DNA of 64,000 bases. It comes from Bdellovibrionales bacterium (GTDB lineage: Bacteria; Bdellovibrionota; Bdellovibrionia; Bdellovibrionales; Bdellovibrionaceae). Every line of letters begins with the position of its first letter. Position 1 is the stretch's first letter. Below, one piece after another: positions 8,465 to 17,231 of this stretch. The position numbers were made by a program, and so were the translations under genes. A model generated the notes under the pieces. The model ran no database searches, was not told the DNA's origin, and saw nothing but the letters and a program-made list of their open reading frames with translations. The stretch spans positions 496,001-560,000 of the forward strand of contig JAFEAQ010000004.1 in NCBI GenBank assembly GCA_018266295.1, written 5' to 3'.

Positions 8465-8546
8465 GTAAAAACTTCAAATAAAATAATAACTTAACATGAA
8501 TCCTCTATCCCAAACACGGCCTTTTTGCTATACCCTGTGCCTTCGC

Positions 8547-9563
8547 ATGCATCCACTTGAAGCCTTAAAGCAGAATCCTTTTGTGCTAGCACCGATGGCG
8601 GGTATTACCGACCACGCTTTCCGCACGTTCATGAAAAAACGTGGGGCGAGTGTCGTTGTCACAGAACTCGTGAGCGCGACGGGCATTGAATACAAAAGCG
8701 AACGCACTCTCAAGCTGATGAGCTTTGATCCAACACAAAGACCGATTGGCATTCAACTCTTCGGTGAAGATCCTGAGACTATCGCAAAAGGCGCGCAAGT
8801 CGCTGAAGAGATGGGTGCGGACTTCGTCGACCTCAACTTCGGTTGTCCTGTGCCTAAAGTCGTTAAAAAGGGCGCGGGTTCTGGGATGCTTCGTGATTTG
8901 CCTCTGTTGGAGAAAGTTCTTCGCTCAACAGTGAATGCAGTGAAGATTCCAGTGACGATCAAGATCAGAACGGGTTGGGATGCGAATTCTTTGAATGCGC
9001 ATGATGTCTGCAATATCGCATACAACGAGGGTATTACTTGGGTTGCGATTCACGGTCGCACGCGCGCTCAATCTTATTCTGGTTGGGCTGATTGGGATTA
9101 CATCGCAGATGTAAAATCAAAAGCGAAGTTACCGATTTTAGGCAACGGAGATATTCTCACTCCTAAACAAGCGGTTCAACGTGTGAAAGAATCGGGCTGT
9201 GATGGCGTATTGATCGGCCGCGGCTGCTTAAAAAATCCACACATTTTTATGGATGCCTTAAGCCTGTGGAAAGGCGAAGAGATGTCTCAAGAGTTCTCTC
9301 GAGACTATTTGGGCCTTTTCCTAGACCTGAGAGAGGCTATCGTGGCGCATTGTGATGAGCATATCACCGGAATTCAGCTGCGAAAGTTTGCAGCTTGGTT
9401 CTCGACAGGGTATCCTGGCGCTTCCCAATTTCGAAAAAACTTATTCCAAACAAAATCTCATGATGAACTCATGGATCTAGCGACGGAATTTTTTAAAAGC
9501 ATTGGTACAATTGAACAAGAAGATACGAGCCATGAGGAATTCCTTATGGGCGGACACGGATAA
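8547..9563 (+). CDS. dus: tRNA-dihydrouridine synthase (DusB-like)
   Basis: 338 residues. It opens with APMAGITDHAFR, continues with DLNFGCPVPKV (the Cys of the GCP motif is the catalytic acid) and KKGAGSGMLRDL, and ends with FMN-phosphate contacts ILGNGDI and GVLIGRGCLKNPHIF. The enzyme reduces specific uridines in the tRNA D-arm using NADPH and FMN. An in-frame ATG at 8496 would add 17 residues that do not look conserved. At 8547 there is no ribosome site, but an extended -10-like TGCTATACC at 8527-8535 lies just upstream, so the mRNA could have a very short leader. It is followed 12 bases later by typA, and they probably form an operon. Confidence 0.93.
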   Translation: MHPLEALKQNPFVLAPMAGITDHAFRTFMKKRGASVVVTELVSATGIEYKSERTLKLMSFDPTQRPIGIQLFGEDPETIAKGAQVAEEMGADFVDLNFGCPVPKVVKKGAGSGMLRDLPLLEKVLRSTVNAVKIPVTIKIRTGWDANSLNAHDVCNIAYNEGITWVAIHGRTRAQSYSGWADWDYIADVKSKAKLPILGNGDILTPKQAVQRVKESGCDGVLIGRGCLKNPHIFMDALSLWKGEEMSQEFSRDYLGLFLDLREAIVAHCDEHITGIQLRKFAAWFSTGYPGASQFRKNLFQTKSHDELMDLATEFFKSIGTIEQEDTSHEEFLMGGHG

Positions 9564-9574
9564 AAGGAAAACAG

Positions 9575-11389
9575 ATGATTCAGGATCCAAAGAAAATTAG
9601 AAATATCGCAATTATCGCGCACGTCGATCATGGTAAGACTACCTTGGTTGACCACTTGATTAAGCAAGCCGGTACTTTCCGTGACAATGAGCACGTGGAA
9701 GAACGCTTGATGGACTCTATGGATCTTGAAAAAGAACGTGGTATCACGATCGCCGCGAAGAACGCGTCTTTCGTTTACAAAGATATCAAAGTTAACATCG
9801 TAGATACACCGGGACATAGTGACTTCGGTGGTGAAGTAGAACGTATCCTTAACATGGTTGATGGTTGTATCCTTCTTTGCGATGCTTCTGAAGGTCCACT
9901 TCCGCAAACTCGTTTCGTATTGAAAAAAGCTCTTGAGCAAAACCTCAAAGTCATCGTTTGTATCAACAAAATCGACCGTTCCGATGCTCGTATTCAAGAA
10001 GTTCATAACGAGCTTTTCGATTTGTTCATCGACCTCGATGCAACTGAAGAACAATGTGACTTCCACACCGTTTACGCAATCGCGCGTGAAGGTATGGCGA
10101 CACTCGATCCAAAAGTAAACACAGGTTCTTTGGAAGTATTGTACGATGCTATCGTAAACTTGGTTCCACCACCAAAGATCGAAGAAAATCATCCACTTCA
10201 AGTGATGGTTTCTAACATCTCTTACAACGACTACGTAGGTCGTTTGGCGATCGGCCGCATGCGTGCCGGTACTATCAAAGTAGGTGATGAAGTTCTTTGC
10301 GTTCAGGCGAACGTAGAAAAGAAAGTAAAAGTATCTGCTTTGTTCCAATACAAAGTGAACTCGCAAGTTCCAGCACAAGAAATCGGTGCCGGTGACATCG
10401 CAGTTATCGCAGGTATGGAAGACTTCACGATCGGTGACACTATCACTTCTGCAACAGACCCACGTCCACTTCCACGTATCCGCGTAGAAGAGCCGACAGT
10501 AGGTATGGTGTTCTCGGTAAATAACGGTCCATTCGCAGGGATGGAAGGTAAGAGCGTTACTTCTCGTAAGATCCTTGAGCGTCTTGAGCGCGAATTGTTG
10601 TACAATGTTGCGATCCGCGTAGAAAAAACTGACAACACCGATGCTTTCAAAGTTATCGGCCGTGGTGAGTTGCAATTGGGCGTTTTGATCGAGCAAATGC
10701 GCCGTGAAAACTTCGAGTTGCTAGTTTCAAAACCAACCGTTGTTATGAAAACTGAAAACGGTCAAAAAATGGAGCCAATGGAGATCGCGGTTATCGATAT
10801 CGAAGATCAGTTCGTTGGTGCTGTGACTGAGAAACTCGGTAAGCGTAAAGGTGTGATGACGAACATGGTTCAGAAAGGTTCTGGCCGTACTCGTTTGGAA
10901 TTCCGTATTCCTTCACGCGGTTTGATCGGTTACCGTTCAACATTCTTGACCGATACTCGCGGTACAGGTCTTTTGAATACTCAGTTTGATGGTTGGGACC
11001 AATACAAGGGCGAGATCGAGCACCGTATGAACGGCGCGATGATTTCTGACCGTAAAGGCCAAGCCACTGCATACGCGATCTGGAATCTTCAAGAGCGTGG
11101 GGTTATGTACGTAACTCATGGTCAAGATGTGTACGAAGGCATGATCGTCGGTGAGCACGCGAAGGAAAATGACCTCGAAGTGAACATCACTCGTGAGAAA
11201 AAGTTGACCAACGTACGTGCGTCGGGTTCTGATGAAGCTATCCGTCTCGTTCCAGTTCGTCCTATGACGTTGGAATCTGCGATGGAGTGGATTAAAGAAT
11301 CTGAGCTCATCGAAGTAACGCCTAAAAATATTCGTTTGCGTTGCCGCGAGCTGAGCCCTAACGCTCGTGCGAGAGCAGCGAAAGAATAA
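9575..11389 (+). CDS. typA: Ribosome-associated GTPase TypA/BipA
   Basis: 604 residues, full length for the family. GTPase motifs are [10 protein letters not shown] (G1), ERGITI (G2 area), [14 protein letters not shown] (G3) and NKIDR (G4). Elongation-factor-like domains II, III and V follow, then the TypA-specific C-terminal domain with [17 protein letters not shown]. The protein binds the 70S ribosome and aids 50S assembly and growth under stress. Ribosome site AAGGAAA lies six bases before the ATG. Codon use is strongly biased, as expected for a well-expressed translation protein. It sits between dus and an ABC exporter pair with gaps of 11 and 8 bases, so all may be cotranscribed. Confidence 0.98.
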   Translation: MIQDPKKIRNIAIIAHVDHGKTTLVDHLIKQAGTFRDNEHVEERLMDSMDLEKERGITIAAKNASFVYKDIKVNIVDTPGHSDFGGEVERILNMVDGCILLCDASEGPLPQTRFVLKKALEQNLKVIVCINKIDRSDARIQEVHNELFDLFIDLDATEEQCDFHTVYAIAREGMATLDPKVNTGSLEVLYDAIVNLVPPPKIEENHPLQVMVSNISYNDYVGRLAIGRMRAGTIKVGDEVLCVQANVEKKVKVSALFQYKVNSQVPAQEIGAGDIAVIAGMEDFTIGDTITSATDPRPLPRIRVEEPTVGMVFSVNNGPFAGMEGKSVTSRKILERLERELLYNVAIRVEKTDNTDAFKVIGRGELQLGVLIEQMRRENFELLVSKPTVVMKTENGQKMEPMEIAVIDIEDQFVGAVTEKLGKRKGVMTNMVQKGSGRTRLEFRIPSRGLIGYRSTFLTDTRGTGLLNTQFDGWDQYKGEIEHRMNGAMISDRKGQATAYAIWNLQERGVMYVTHGQDVYEGMIVGEHAKENDLEVNITREKKLTNVRASGSDEAIRLVPVRPMTLESAMEWIKESELIEVTPKNIRLRCRELSPNARARAAKE

Positions 11390-11397
11390 CGTAGGTA

Positions 11398-12324
11398 ATG
11401 AGCCAAAAGATTGCCGTTGAACTCAAAGATCTCAAAAAGAAATATGACGAGAACTTTGTCGTCAACGGCATCAATCTAGAGATTCCTAAAGGCGAATGCT
11501 TTGGTTTGCTGGGTCCCAACGGAGCCGGCAAATCCACCACCATGAAGATGATGTATTGCAGTGCCCTTGTTACAAGCGGCGAACTCTACGTCCTCGGCCT
11601 AAATGTTAAGAAAAACTTCCGTGAAATTAAAAATCGAATTGGTGTGATCCCGCAAGAAGACGGTTTGGATCCAGACTTTAGCGTTCTGGAAAACCTGCTA
11701 GTCTATGCGAGCTATCATGAGATCCCTGCGCGTGCCGCTTCTGAGAAGGCTCAGGCTTTGCTGCGTGAAATGCGTCTTGAAGAATATGCGGATCGCTCTG
11801 TCGATACTCTGAGCGGCGGTATGAAGCGCCGCTTGGCGATTGCTCGCGGGCTTATGAATAGTCCAGAGCTCTTGTTCCTCGATGAGCCAACAACGGGCCT
11901 GGACCCGCAAGCGCGTTTGTGGATCTGGGATTTCATTAAACATCTTAAAGCGGAAAAATCGACTGTGATTTTAACGACTCACTACATGGAAGAGGCCGAA
12001 CGCCTCTGTGATCGTGTGGCGATTATGGATCACGGCCGTATCTTGGCTGTCGGTTCTCCGGCGGATTTGATTCTTGAGCATATCGGAATTGAAGTGGTTG
12101 AGTTTGAAACCAACCCTGTCGATTTAAATTACTACATCGGCCGCTTGAAAGAGGGCGGATACAGTTATCAAGTCATCCAGGACACTGTGATGATCTTGAT
12201 CAATCCAACTCAAGATGGCCGCAAGGCGATTGAGTTGATCGCCAGCGATAAAATCCTTATCCGTAAGCCGACGTTGAACGACGTTTTCTTGAAGCTTGCC
12301 GGTCATCAATTGAGGGACGAGTAA
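11398..12324 (+). CDS. ABC-2 type exporter, ATP-binding subunit (NodI-like)
   Basis: 308 residues. Walker A GPNGAGKST, Q-loop IPQEDGL, signature LSGGMKRRL, Walker B LLFLDEPTTGLD and switch LTTHYMEEAE are all intact, unlike the ATPase at 4587-5447. The LSGGMKRRL form and the C-terminal ~80-residue domain fit the NodI/DrrA drug or polysaccharide exporter group. It overlaps the permease gene by one base (TAATG). The substrate cannot be deduced. No secreted-product genes lie beside it. Confidence 0.95.
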   Translation: MSQKIAVELKDLKKKYDENFVVNGINLEIPKGECFGLLGPNGAGKSTTMKMMYCSALVTSGELYVLGLNVKKNFREIKNRIGVIPQEDGLDPDFSVLENLLVYASYHEIPARAASEKAQALLREMRLEEYADRSVDTLSGGMKRRLAIARGLMNSPELLFLDEPTTGLDPQARLWIWDFIKHLKAEKSTVILTTHYMEEAERLCDRVAIMDHGRILAVGSPADLILEHIGIEVVEFETNPVDLNYYIGRLKEGGYSYQVIQDTVMILINPTQDGRKAIELIASDKILIRKPTLNDVFLKLAGHQLRDE

Positions 12325-13112
12325 TGAAGTTCGTCGATATGATTCGTACGCCAAAGATGAATAGTGGCTTCTTACGGGTTTGGTCTCGTAATTTCCTTTA
12401 TTTCCGTAAAACTTGGACCGTATCCCTTTTTTGGGTTCTGTTGGAACCGCTCATGTACTTGGGTGCGATCGGTTTTGGTTTGGGTACGTTCGTCGCAAAT
12501 ATCGGCGGCCACTCGTATATTGATTTCTTCTTCCCAGGTTTGCTTTGTTCCACGGGTATGATGGTCGCTTTCTTTGAAGGCACGTACGGTGGCTTCACGA
12601 AGCTGACTCACCAAAGAACGTACGCAACGATCATGCTCACTCGTATCGGTCCTGAAGAGATCGCTCTTGGTGAACTCTTATGGGCGGGAACAAAGGGTTA
12701 CTTCAGTGTGATCGGGGTTGCTTTTGTGGCGTCGTTCTTCGGTTTGATCGACACATGGAGAATTCTGCCAGCCCTTTTGATTCTACTTTTGCTTTGCTGG
12801 CTGTTTGCTTCGCTGGCGATGATCATGACTTCGTATGCACGTAACTATGATTCTTTCATTTATTCGACTTCGGGTTTCATCGTACCGATGTCACTCTTTA
12901 GTGGAACTTACTTCCCGATTGATCAACTGCCAGGTGGATTAAAGTACGTTGCGTACCTTTTCCCACTGACCCATGCGGTTCAAGCTGTCCGTGGACTCTT
13001 GCAAGAGGGCTTCACGATGGCTGTCGGAATTCATACGCTGGTATTGTTGATTGCGGGAGTGCTCGCAATGAATATCGCAATCTATCGTATTCGCGGAAAA
13101 CTCCTCAAATAA
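12324..13112 (+). CDS. ABC-2 type exporter, permease subunit (NodJ-like)
   Basis: 262 residues with six predicted membrane spans, a FFFPGLLCSTGMM segment, and the SGTYFPIDQLPGGLKYVAYLFP-type motif near residue 195-215 that marks ABC-2 permeases. It starts inside the stop codon of its ATPase. The pair should form a dimeric exporter in the inner membrane. The stop lies three bases from the stop of the convergent transglycosylase gene, leaving no room for a separate terminator. Confidence 0.93.
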   Translation: MKFVDMIRTPKMNSGFLRVWSRNFLYFRKTWTVSLFWVLLEPLMYLGAIGFGLGTFVANIGGHSYIDFFFPGLLCSTGMMVAFFEGTYGGFTKLTHQRTYATIMLTRIGPEEIALGELLWAGTKGYFSVIGVAFVASFFGLIDTWRILPALLILLLLCWLFASLAMIMTSYARNYDSFIYSTSGFIVPMSLFSGTYFPIDQLPGGLKYVAYLFPLTHAVQAVRGLLQEGFTMAVGIHTLVLLIAGVLAMNIAIYRIRGKLLK

Positions 13113-13114
13113 AC

Positions 13115-13993
13115 TTAGAAGCCAGAGTCTTCTTCAGAGCCCAGATTTTCAAGTTCATCGAGAGTCGGCATGTCGGTTGTTTGTGGGCTGTTATTGCCAT
13201 CGACATTCTGACCTGAGTTCTCAATTTCTTGCAAATAGGCATCCATGGATCCACCACCCGGTGAGAAGAAACTATCTACCTTATACATAGCGGTATTGTA
13301 TTCATCCTCGGTGATGCGACTGTACTGATACATGTCCGTGACGATTTGCTTAATACGTTTGTGGGCGAAAGGAGTAAGCTCCTTGCGGAAGTAAGACTGG
13401 GAGTATTTCACCGGATTTGGCAGGATCATCGCCAAGAAAGCAGATTCAACCACATCGAGTTGTGCCGGAGTTTTTTTGAAGTAGAAGTGAGCTGCTTGTT
13501 TAACTCCGTAGATGTCTTTGCCGAACTCAACCACGTTTAAATAGCGCTCGAGGATTTCTTTTTTACTAAGGGTCTTTTCGATCTTCATAGTAATTACAAG
13601 CTCTAGTCCTTTACGGAGCAGAGTCTTGTCTTTATAGAGGAACATGTTTTTTGCAAGCTGTTGAGAAATCGTCGAGCCGCCTTTGGCGTAGGTGCCTTTT
13701 TCATAGTTTTTACGCGCATTTTCTTCGATGGATTTCCAGTCAAAGCCATTGTGTTCGTAGAATGAAGAGTCTTCGGTCAAAATCACAGTTTTTTGCAAGA
13801 GAGAAGAAATCTGTTTTAAGGGAACGTAATCTTTAGAGCCTGGGCATAAATTCACTTGATACATCGTCGTCACGACACAACCTTTGATTTGTTGTTCGCT
13901 CGGAATGTGTGAATAAATATAGGCGGCAAAAGAACCCGCGCCGACGATCGCGACTAAAAGAAGGATACCTACAATTTTAATTAGCTTTTTCAT
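13115..13993 (-). CDS. mtgA: Monofunctional peptidoglycan glycosyltransferase (GT51)
   Basis: 292 residues. One N-terminal membrane anchor (about residues 5-29) is followed by a GT51 domain: LTEDSSFYEHNGFDW carries the catalytic Glu, KGGSTISQQLAKNMFL is the second conserved motif, and RKGLELVITMKIEKTLSKKEILE and the YLNVVEFG phrase follow. No transpeptidase domain is present. It polymerises lipid II into glycan strands in the periplasm. The C-terminal ~45 residues are acidic and Asn/Gly rich, an extra tail not usual for MtgA. Its start overlaps the stop of the epimerase gene by four bases, making it the last gene of a three-gene envelope operon. Confidence 0.93.
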   Translation of the reverse strand: MKKLIKIVGILLLVAIVGAGSFAAYIYSHIPSEQQIKGCVVTTMYQVNLCPGSKDYVPLKQISSLLQKTVILTEDSSFYEHNGFDWKSIEENARKNYEKGTYAKGGSTISQQLAKNMFLYKDKTLLRKGLELVITMKIEKTLSKKEILERYLNVVEFGKDIYGVKQAAHFYFKKTPAQLDVVESAFLAMILPNPVKYSQSYFRKELTPFAHKRIKQIVTDMYQYSRITEDEYNTAMYKVDSFFSPGGGSMDAYLQEIENSGQNVDGNNSPQTTDMPTLDELENLGSEEDSGF

Positions 13994-14982
13994 TGGTGGC
14001 TCAGCAATCCATTATCTCTCATCCACTTTACACTACTTCGAATTGCTTCGCGAGCAGGACGCGGATTAAAGCCCAGTTCCTTTTTTGCTTTGCTGTTATC
14101 AAACCAGTGAAACATCGTGGCGGTCCAGGCGTTCTCAGTACTGAGCGAGCCTTTCATACCCATTGATTCCATAATGTCGCCAATTTTACCCAACGCAAAA
14201 ATTACGGCGGTCGGCATTTTGGTATTCGGAGCAGGTACGCCGGCTTCTTCCGCGATCAGGCGGAACAGCTCTTGGATCGTGATATTTTCTCCGGAAAGAA
14301 TGTATCTTTCACCGCTCCGGCCTTTCTTCCAAGCAGAAATAATTGCGTCGACAGCATCTTCAACGGCAACAATACTAACGCCACCGGAAGTATAGAACTT
14401 GAAATTTCCCTGAGCGACTTTTAACTGCGTTTTTCGGCTGCCTTTTTTGGCATCGCCTTCTCCATAGATCGTGCTCGGGTTCAAGATGACGCAATCAAGG
14501 CCTTTGTTCTTATGGGCCTCGAGAACGATTTTTTCAGCTTTACGTTTTGTCTCGAAATAACCGAGATCTAGCTTTCCAACATTGTACTCGGAGTCTTCAT
14601 TGAGAATTTGGTTCTTGTTGTATCCCGCACCCACGGCGACGACCGAAGAAAGAAATACTAAACGGCGAACGCCTTTTGTCAGGCAGGCATCCACCACATT
14701 TTCAGTCCCAAACACGTTGATCTTTTCCATTTTAGCGCGATCTGCTTTTTTGTAGGCAATCAATCCCGCAAGATGAAAGACGGTGTCCATACCGCCGAAG
14801 GTTTTGTACAAGCTATCGAGATCTGTAATGTCTCCGTAGACGTAGTTACAAGAGACACCGTTTAGTTCTGACAAGTCGCTTTGGGCGCGAACTAAGGCAT
14901 AGACCTCGTGTCCTTGCTTGACGAGAGCACGTGTGAGCCAGCTTCCTAAAAATCCGTTCGCACCTGTAACTAGAACTTTCAT
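13990..14982 (-). CDS. NAD(P)-dependent epimerase/dehydratase (extended SDR)
   Basis: 330 residues. The N-terminus VLVTGANGFLGSWLTRAL is the Rossmann GxxGxxG motif. FLSSVVAVGAG provides the catalytic Ser region, and YFETKRKAE carries the Tyr-x3-Lys pair. The overall pattern (NPSTIYGEGD, SGENITIQELF) is close to dihydroflavonol-reductase-like or hopanoid-associated sugar epimerases (HpnA-like). It is flanked by PAP2 and GT51 genes with four-base overlaps on both sides, so a role in envelope lipid or glycan metabolism is a reasonable inference. The substrate is unknown. Confidence 0.88.
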   Translation of the reverse strand: MKVLVTGANGFLGSWLTRALVKQGHEVYALVRAQSDLSELNGVSCNYVYGDITDLDSLYKTFGGMDTVFHLAGLIAYKKADRAKMEKINVFGTENVVDACLTKGVRRLVFLSSVVAVGAGYNKNQILNEDSEYNVGKLDLGYFETKRKAEKIVLEAHKNKGLDCVILNPSTIYGEGDAKKGSRKTQLKVAQGNFKFYTSGGVSIVAVEDAVDAIISAWKKGRSGERYILSGENITIQELFRLIAEEAGVPAPNTKMPTAVIFALGKIGDIMESMGMKGSLSTENAWTATMFHWFDNSKAKKELGFNPRPAREAIRSSVKWMRDNGLLSHQ

Positions 14983-15560
14983 GTCGTTACTTTTCTCTTT
15001 CTCCAGCGATTATAGAGTTCTTTCCCAAGAATACTATAAATCCATCCCATGATCCAACCCATGATACCACCTCCAACAACGTCAGAAGGGTAGTGAACAC
15101 CATTGTAAACACGGCTATAGGAAATCAAAGTCGCAGCTCCGTACATCACAAGACGGCTTTGTGGAAAAAACTCCGCGACATACTTTGCCAAACAAAACAT
15201 ATTCGCCGCATGATTTGAAGTGAAGCTATAGCCGCCGTAAGGGGAGCGAACAATGACCATCTCTTTGAGGTAGTCCCCGGGACGTGCGCGGGCGACATTT
15301 TTCTTGAAAACATGATTACCAACAAGATCTGAAGTTCCTAGAGCCAGCAAAAGACCTACAAAGAACATCAATCCGTACTTGCGATACTTCCAAAGAAAGA
15401 ATGAAAGCAAAGTCAGAACAATGAACACCATGAAGAGGGGACTTTTATGGAGATCAGTAATAGCCGGAAAAAAAGCATCCGCCCATGGGGCCGTCCATTG
15501 ACGGTTGATAAGTAAAAGAAGGCTTTTGTCCAGCTCGTACAGAAAATCCATATTTCCCAA
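14979..15560 (-). CDS. PAP2-family membrane phosphatase
   Basis: 193 residues with about five membrane spans. The three PAP2 motifs are visible: KNVARARP, the central SFTSNHAANMF (SNHA rather than the more usual SGH), and SRVYNGVHYPSDV. These supply the Lys/Arg, His and His/Asp residues of the phosphatase site facing the periplasm. Family members remove phosphate from undecaprenyl pyrophosphate, phosphatidylglycerol phosphate or lipid A. The SNHA form is more like lipid A phosphatases (LpxE/LpxF type) or BcrC-like enzymes. It leads the operon with the epimerase and the transglycosylase. The start may be at 15551 (MDFLYE). Confidence 0.9.
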   Translation of the reverse strand: MGNMDFLYELDKSLLLLINRQWTAPWADAFFPAITDLHKSPLFMVFIVLTLLSFFLWKYRKYGLMFFVGLLLALGTSDLVGNHVFKKNVARARPGDYLKEMVIVRSPYGGYSFTSNHAANMFCLAKYVAEFFPQSRLVMYGAATLISYSRVYNGVHYPSDVVGGGIMGWIMGWIYSILGKELYNRWRKRKVTT

Positions 15561-15640
15561 GGTAAATTCACCTCTTAAGAAAGTCTAGGAACAATGCTGC
15601 GACCGTGTCATTCCTGGGCCCCTATGTCACCATAGAGAAT

Positions 15641-16390
15641 ATGGATAAAGCGACGTGGTTTGGATTACTTATTGGCGTTGGTGGGATACTTCTGGCGAAT
15701 ACGCTTGATGGTGGTCATTTCGGTTCTTTGATGCAAGGAACCGCTGCGATGATTGTTATCGCTGGAACCTTGGGCGCTGTCATGGTGTCGAATAATTCTA
15801 AAGACATCAAACTCGGATTCCGGTTGGCTGGCGAGGCGTTCTCTGAAAAAGAGAGTGATATTGAATACAAAATCAATGAGATGGTCGATTACGCACGCAC
15901 TGTTCGCAAAGAAAATCTAATGGCATTGGAAGCTAAAATTCCAAAGGCGACAGATCCCCTGATTAAAGACATGCTCAGAGTGATCGTTGACGGCACAGAC
16001 CAAGTGATGACGAAAGAAATTTTCGAAAGCAAACTCCATGCAGAAGAAGACGAGTTGTTATCTGCGGCAAAGATCTGGAGTGATGCCGGTGGTTTTGCGC
16101 CTACCATTGGAATCCTCGGTGCGGTCCTTGGCTTGATCCACGTCATGGGCAATCTTTCTGACACCAGCAAGCTCGGTGCGGGGATTGCGGTTGCGTTCGT
16201 TGCGACGATTTATGGCGTCGGCTTTGCCAATCTGATTTTCTTACCGATCTCGAACAAAATTAAAAAGAAAATTGCATTGCGTATGAAAGAAAGAAGAGTT
16301 CTGCTAGAAGGCGGACTTTTAATTAATTCTTCACTCAGTACTATGTTGATTGACCAAAAATTAAGAGCGCTCGCTCACGAGCTTAAGTGA
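15641..16390 (+). CDS. motA: Flagellar-type stator protein MotA
   Basis: 249 residues from the ATG at 15641; a GTG at 15605 would give an unlikely hydrophilic extension. There are two hydrophobic spans near the N-terminus, a cytoplasmic loop rich in charged residues, and two spans with the conserved GGFAPTIGILGAVLGLIHVM, whose Pro and Gly are typical of MotA/PomA. With MotB it forms an ion-driven stator. MotB begins seven bases after the stop. No flagellar structural genes are nearby, so it may be one of several stator sets. Confidence 0.93.
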   Translation: MDKATWFGLLIGVGGILLANTLDGGHFGSLMQGTAAMIVIAGTLGAVMVSNNSKDIKLGFRLAGEAFSEKESDIEYKINEMVDYARTVRKENLMALEAKIPKATDPLIKDMLRVIVDGTDQVMTKEIFESKLHAEEDELLSAAKIWSDAGGFAPTIGILGAVLGLIHVMGNLSDTSKLGAGIAVAFVATIYGVGFANLIFLPISNKIKKKIALRMKERRVLLEGGLLINSSLSTMLIDQKLRALAHELK

Positions 16391-16396
16391 GGAAAG

Positions 16397-17146
16397 ATGA
16401 GGAGGCGTCATGAAGAGCATGAAAATCATGAAAGATGGCTGGTCTCTTATGCTGACTTTATCACTCTGCTTTTTGCTTTTTTTGTGGTTATGTACGCAAC
16501 TTCGACAAATAACGTCGACAAACAGAAAGAATTTGAGAATTCCGTCCGGGTCAACCTTCGGTTAAGCACCGGTGGCGCCGGCAAAGAAGGCGGCAGCCAA
16601 GTTCCAGACGCCGGTGAAATCATCGCAGAACATCTTCAAGGCACCGAGGGCCCACAAAGCTTTCCGAAACAAGGTAAGAGTGCCGAGGCCGCCGACTACA
16701 CGGCAAGATATCTAAGTAAGCAAATCAATGCCGAGACACAAAAAGCTTTGGGCTTGCAGGTTCGTCATGATGCCGTTGGGGTTCGTGTTTCTCTCGCAGC
16801 TTCAGCGATGTTCCCCGAGGGTGAATTCAAAATGAAGCGATCAGCTCTCGAGACTTTGAATAAGCTCGGCGAACTCCTCAAGCAAACCGATAAGAAGATC
16901 ATTATTGAAGGTCACACCGATGACCAACCGGCGGAGTCCGATAAGTTTGCCAGCAACTGGGAACTCGGCAGTCTTCGCGCGACGAGTGTTGTCCGTTATC
17001 TTATCAAGTATCAAAACATCGATCCGAAACGCATGGCTGCGATCTCGTATGCGGATCAGAAGCCACTCGTCCCGAATGATACTCCTGAACATCGAGCAGA
17101 GAACCGTCGTATCGAAGTTCTCATCGTTATTGACGAACCTAAATAG
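16397..17146 (+). CDS. motB: Stator protein MotB with OmpA-like peptidoglycan-binding domain
   Basis: 249 residues. The single span SYADFITLLFAFFVVMYATS contains the ion-binding Asp at residue 20. A linker of about 90 residues rich in Gly and Lys leads to an OmpA C-terminal domain with IIEGHTDDQPAES and NWELGSLRATSVVRYL, which grips peptidoglycan. The short cytoplasmic head (HEEHENHERW) is His/Glu rich. The ribosome site GGAAAG precedes the ATG. Whether H+ or Na+ is used cannot be decided. Confidence 0.94.
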   Translation: MRRRHEEHENHERWLVSYADFITLLFAFFVVMYATSTNNVDKQKEFENSVRVNLRLSTGGAGKEGGSQVPDAGEIIAEHLQGTEGPQSFPKQGKSAEAADYTARYLSKQINAETQKALGLQVRHDAVGVRVSLAASAMFPEGEFKMKRSALETLNKLGELLKQTDKKIIIEGHTDDQPAESDKFASNWELGSLRATSVVRYLIKYQNIDPKRMAAISYADQKPLVPNDTPEHRAENRRIEVLIVIDEPK

Positions 17147-17231
17147 AGCCTGTTTTTTCATCAAATCTTCTTGCGACCGTCACTGACGGACTTGAGCGTT
17201 CACTCTATAAAAATCTTATGGAGGGATGTTT

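Noticed and set aside
9458-10696. Long open frame (412 codons) on the - strand opposite typA
   Set aside because: Composition is a Cys/His/Phe/Trp-rich mirror of a biased gene, with no family features; typA is certain.
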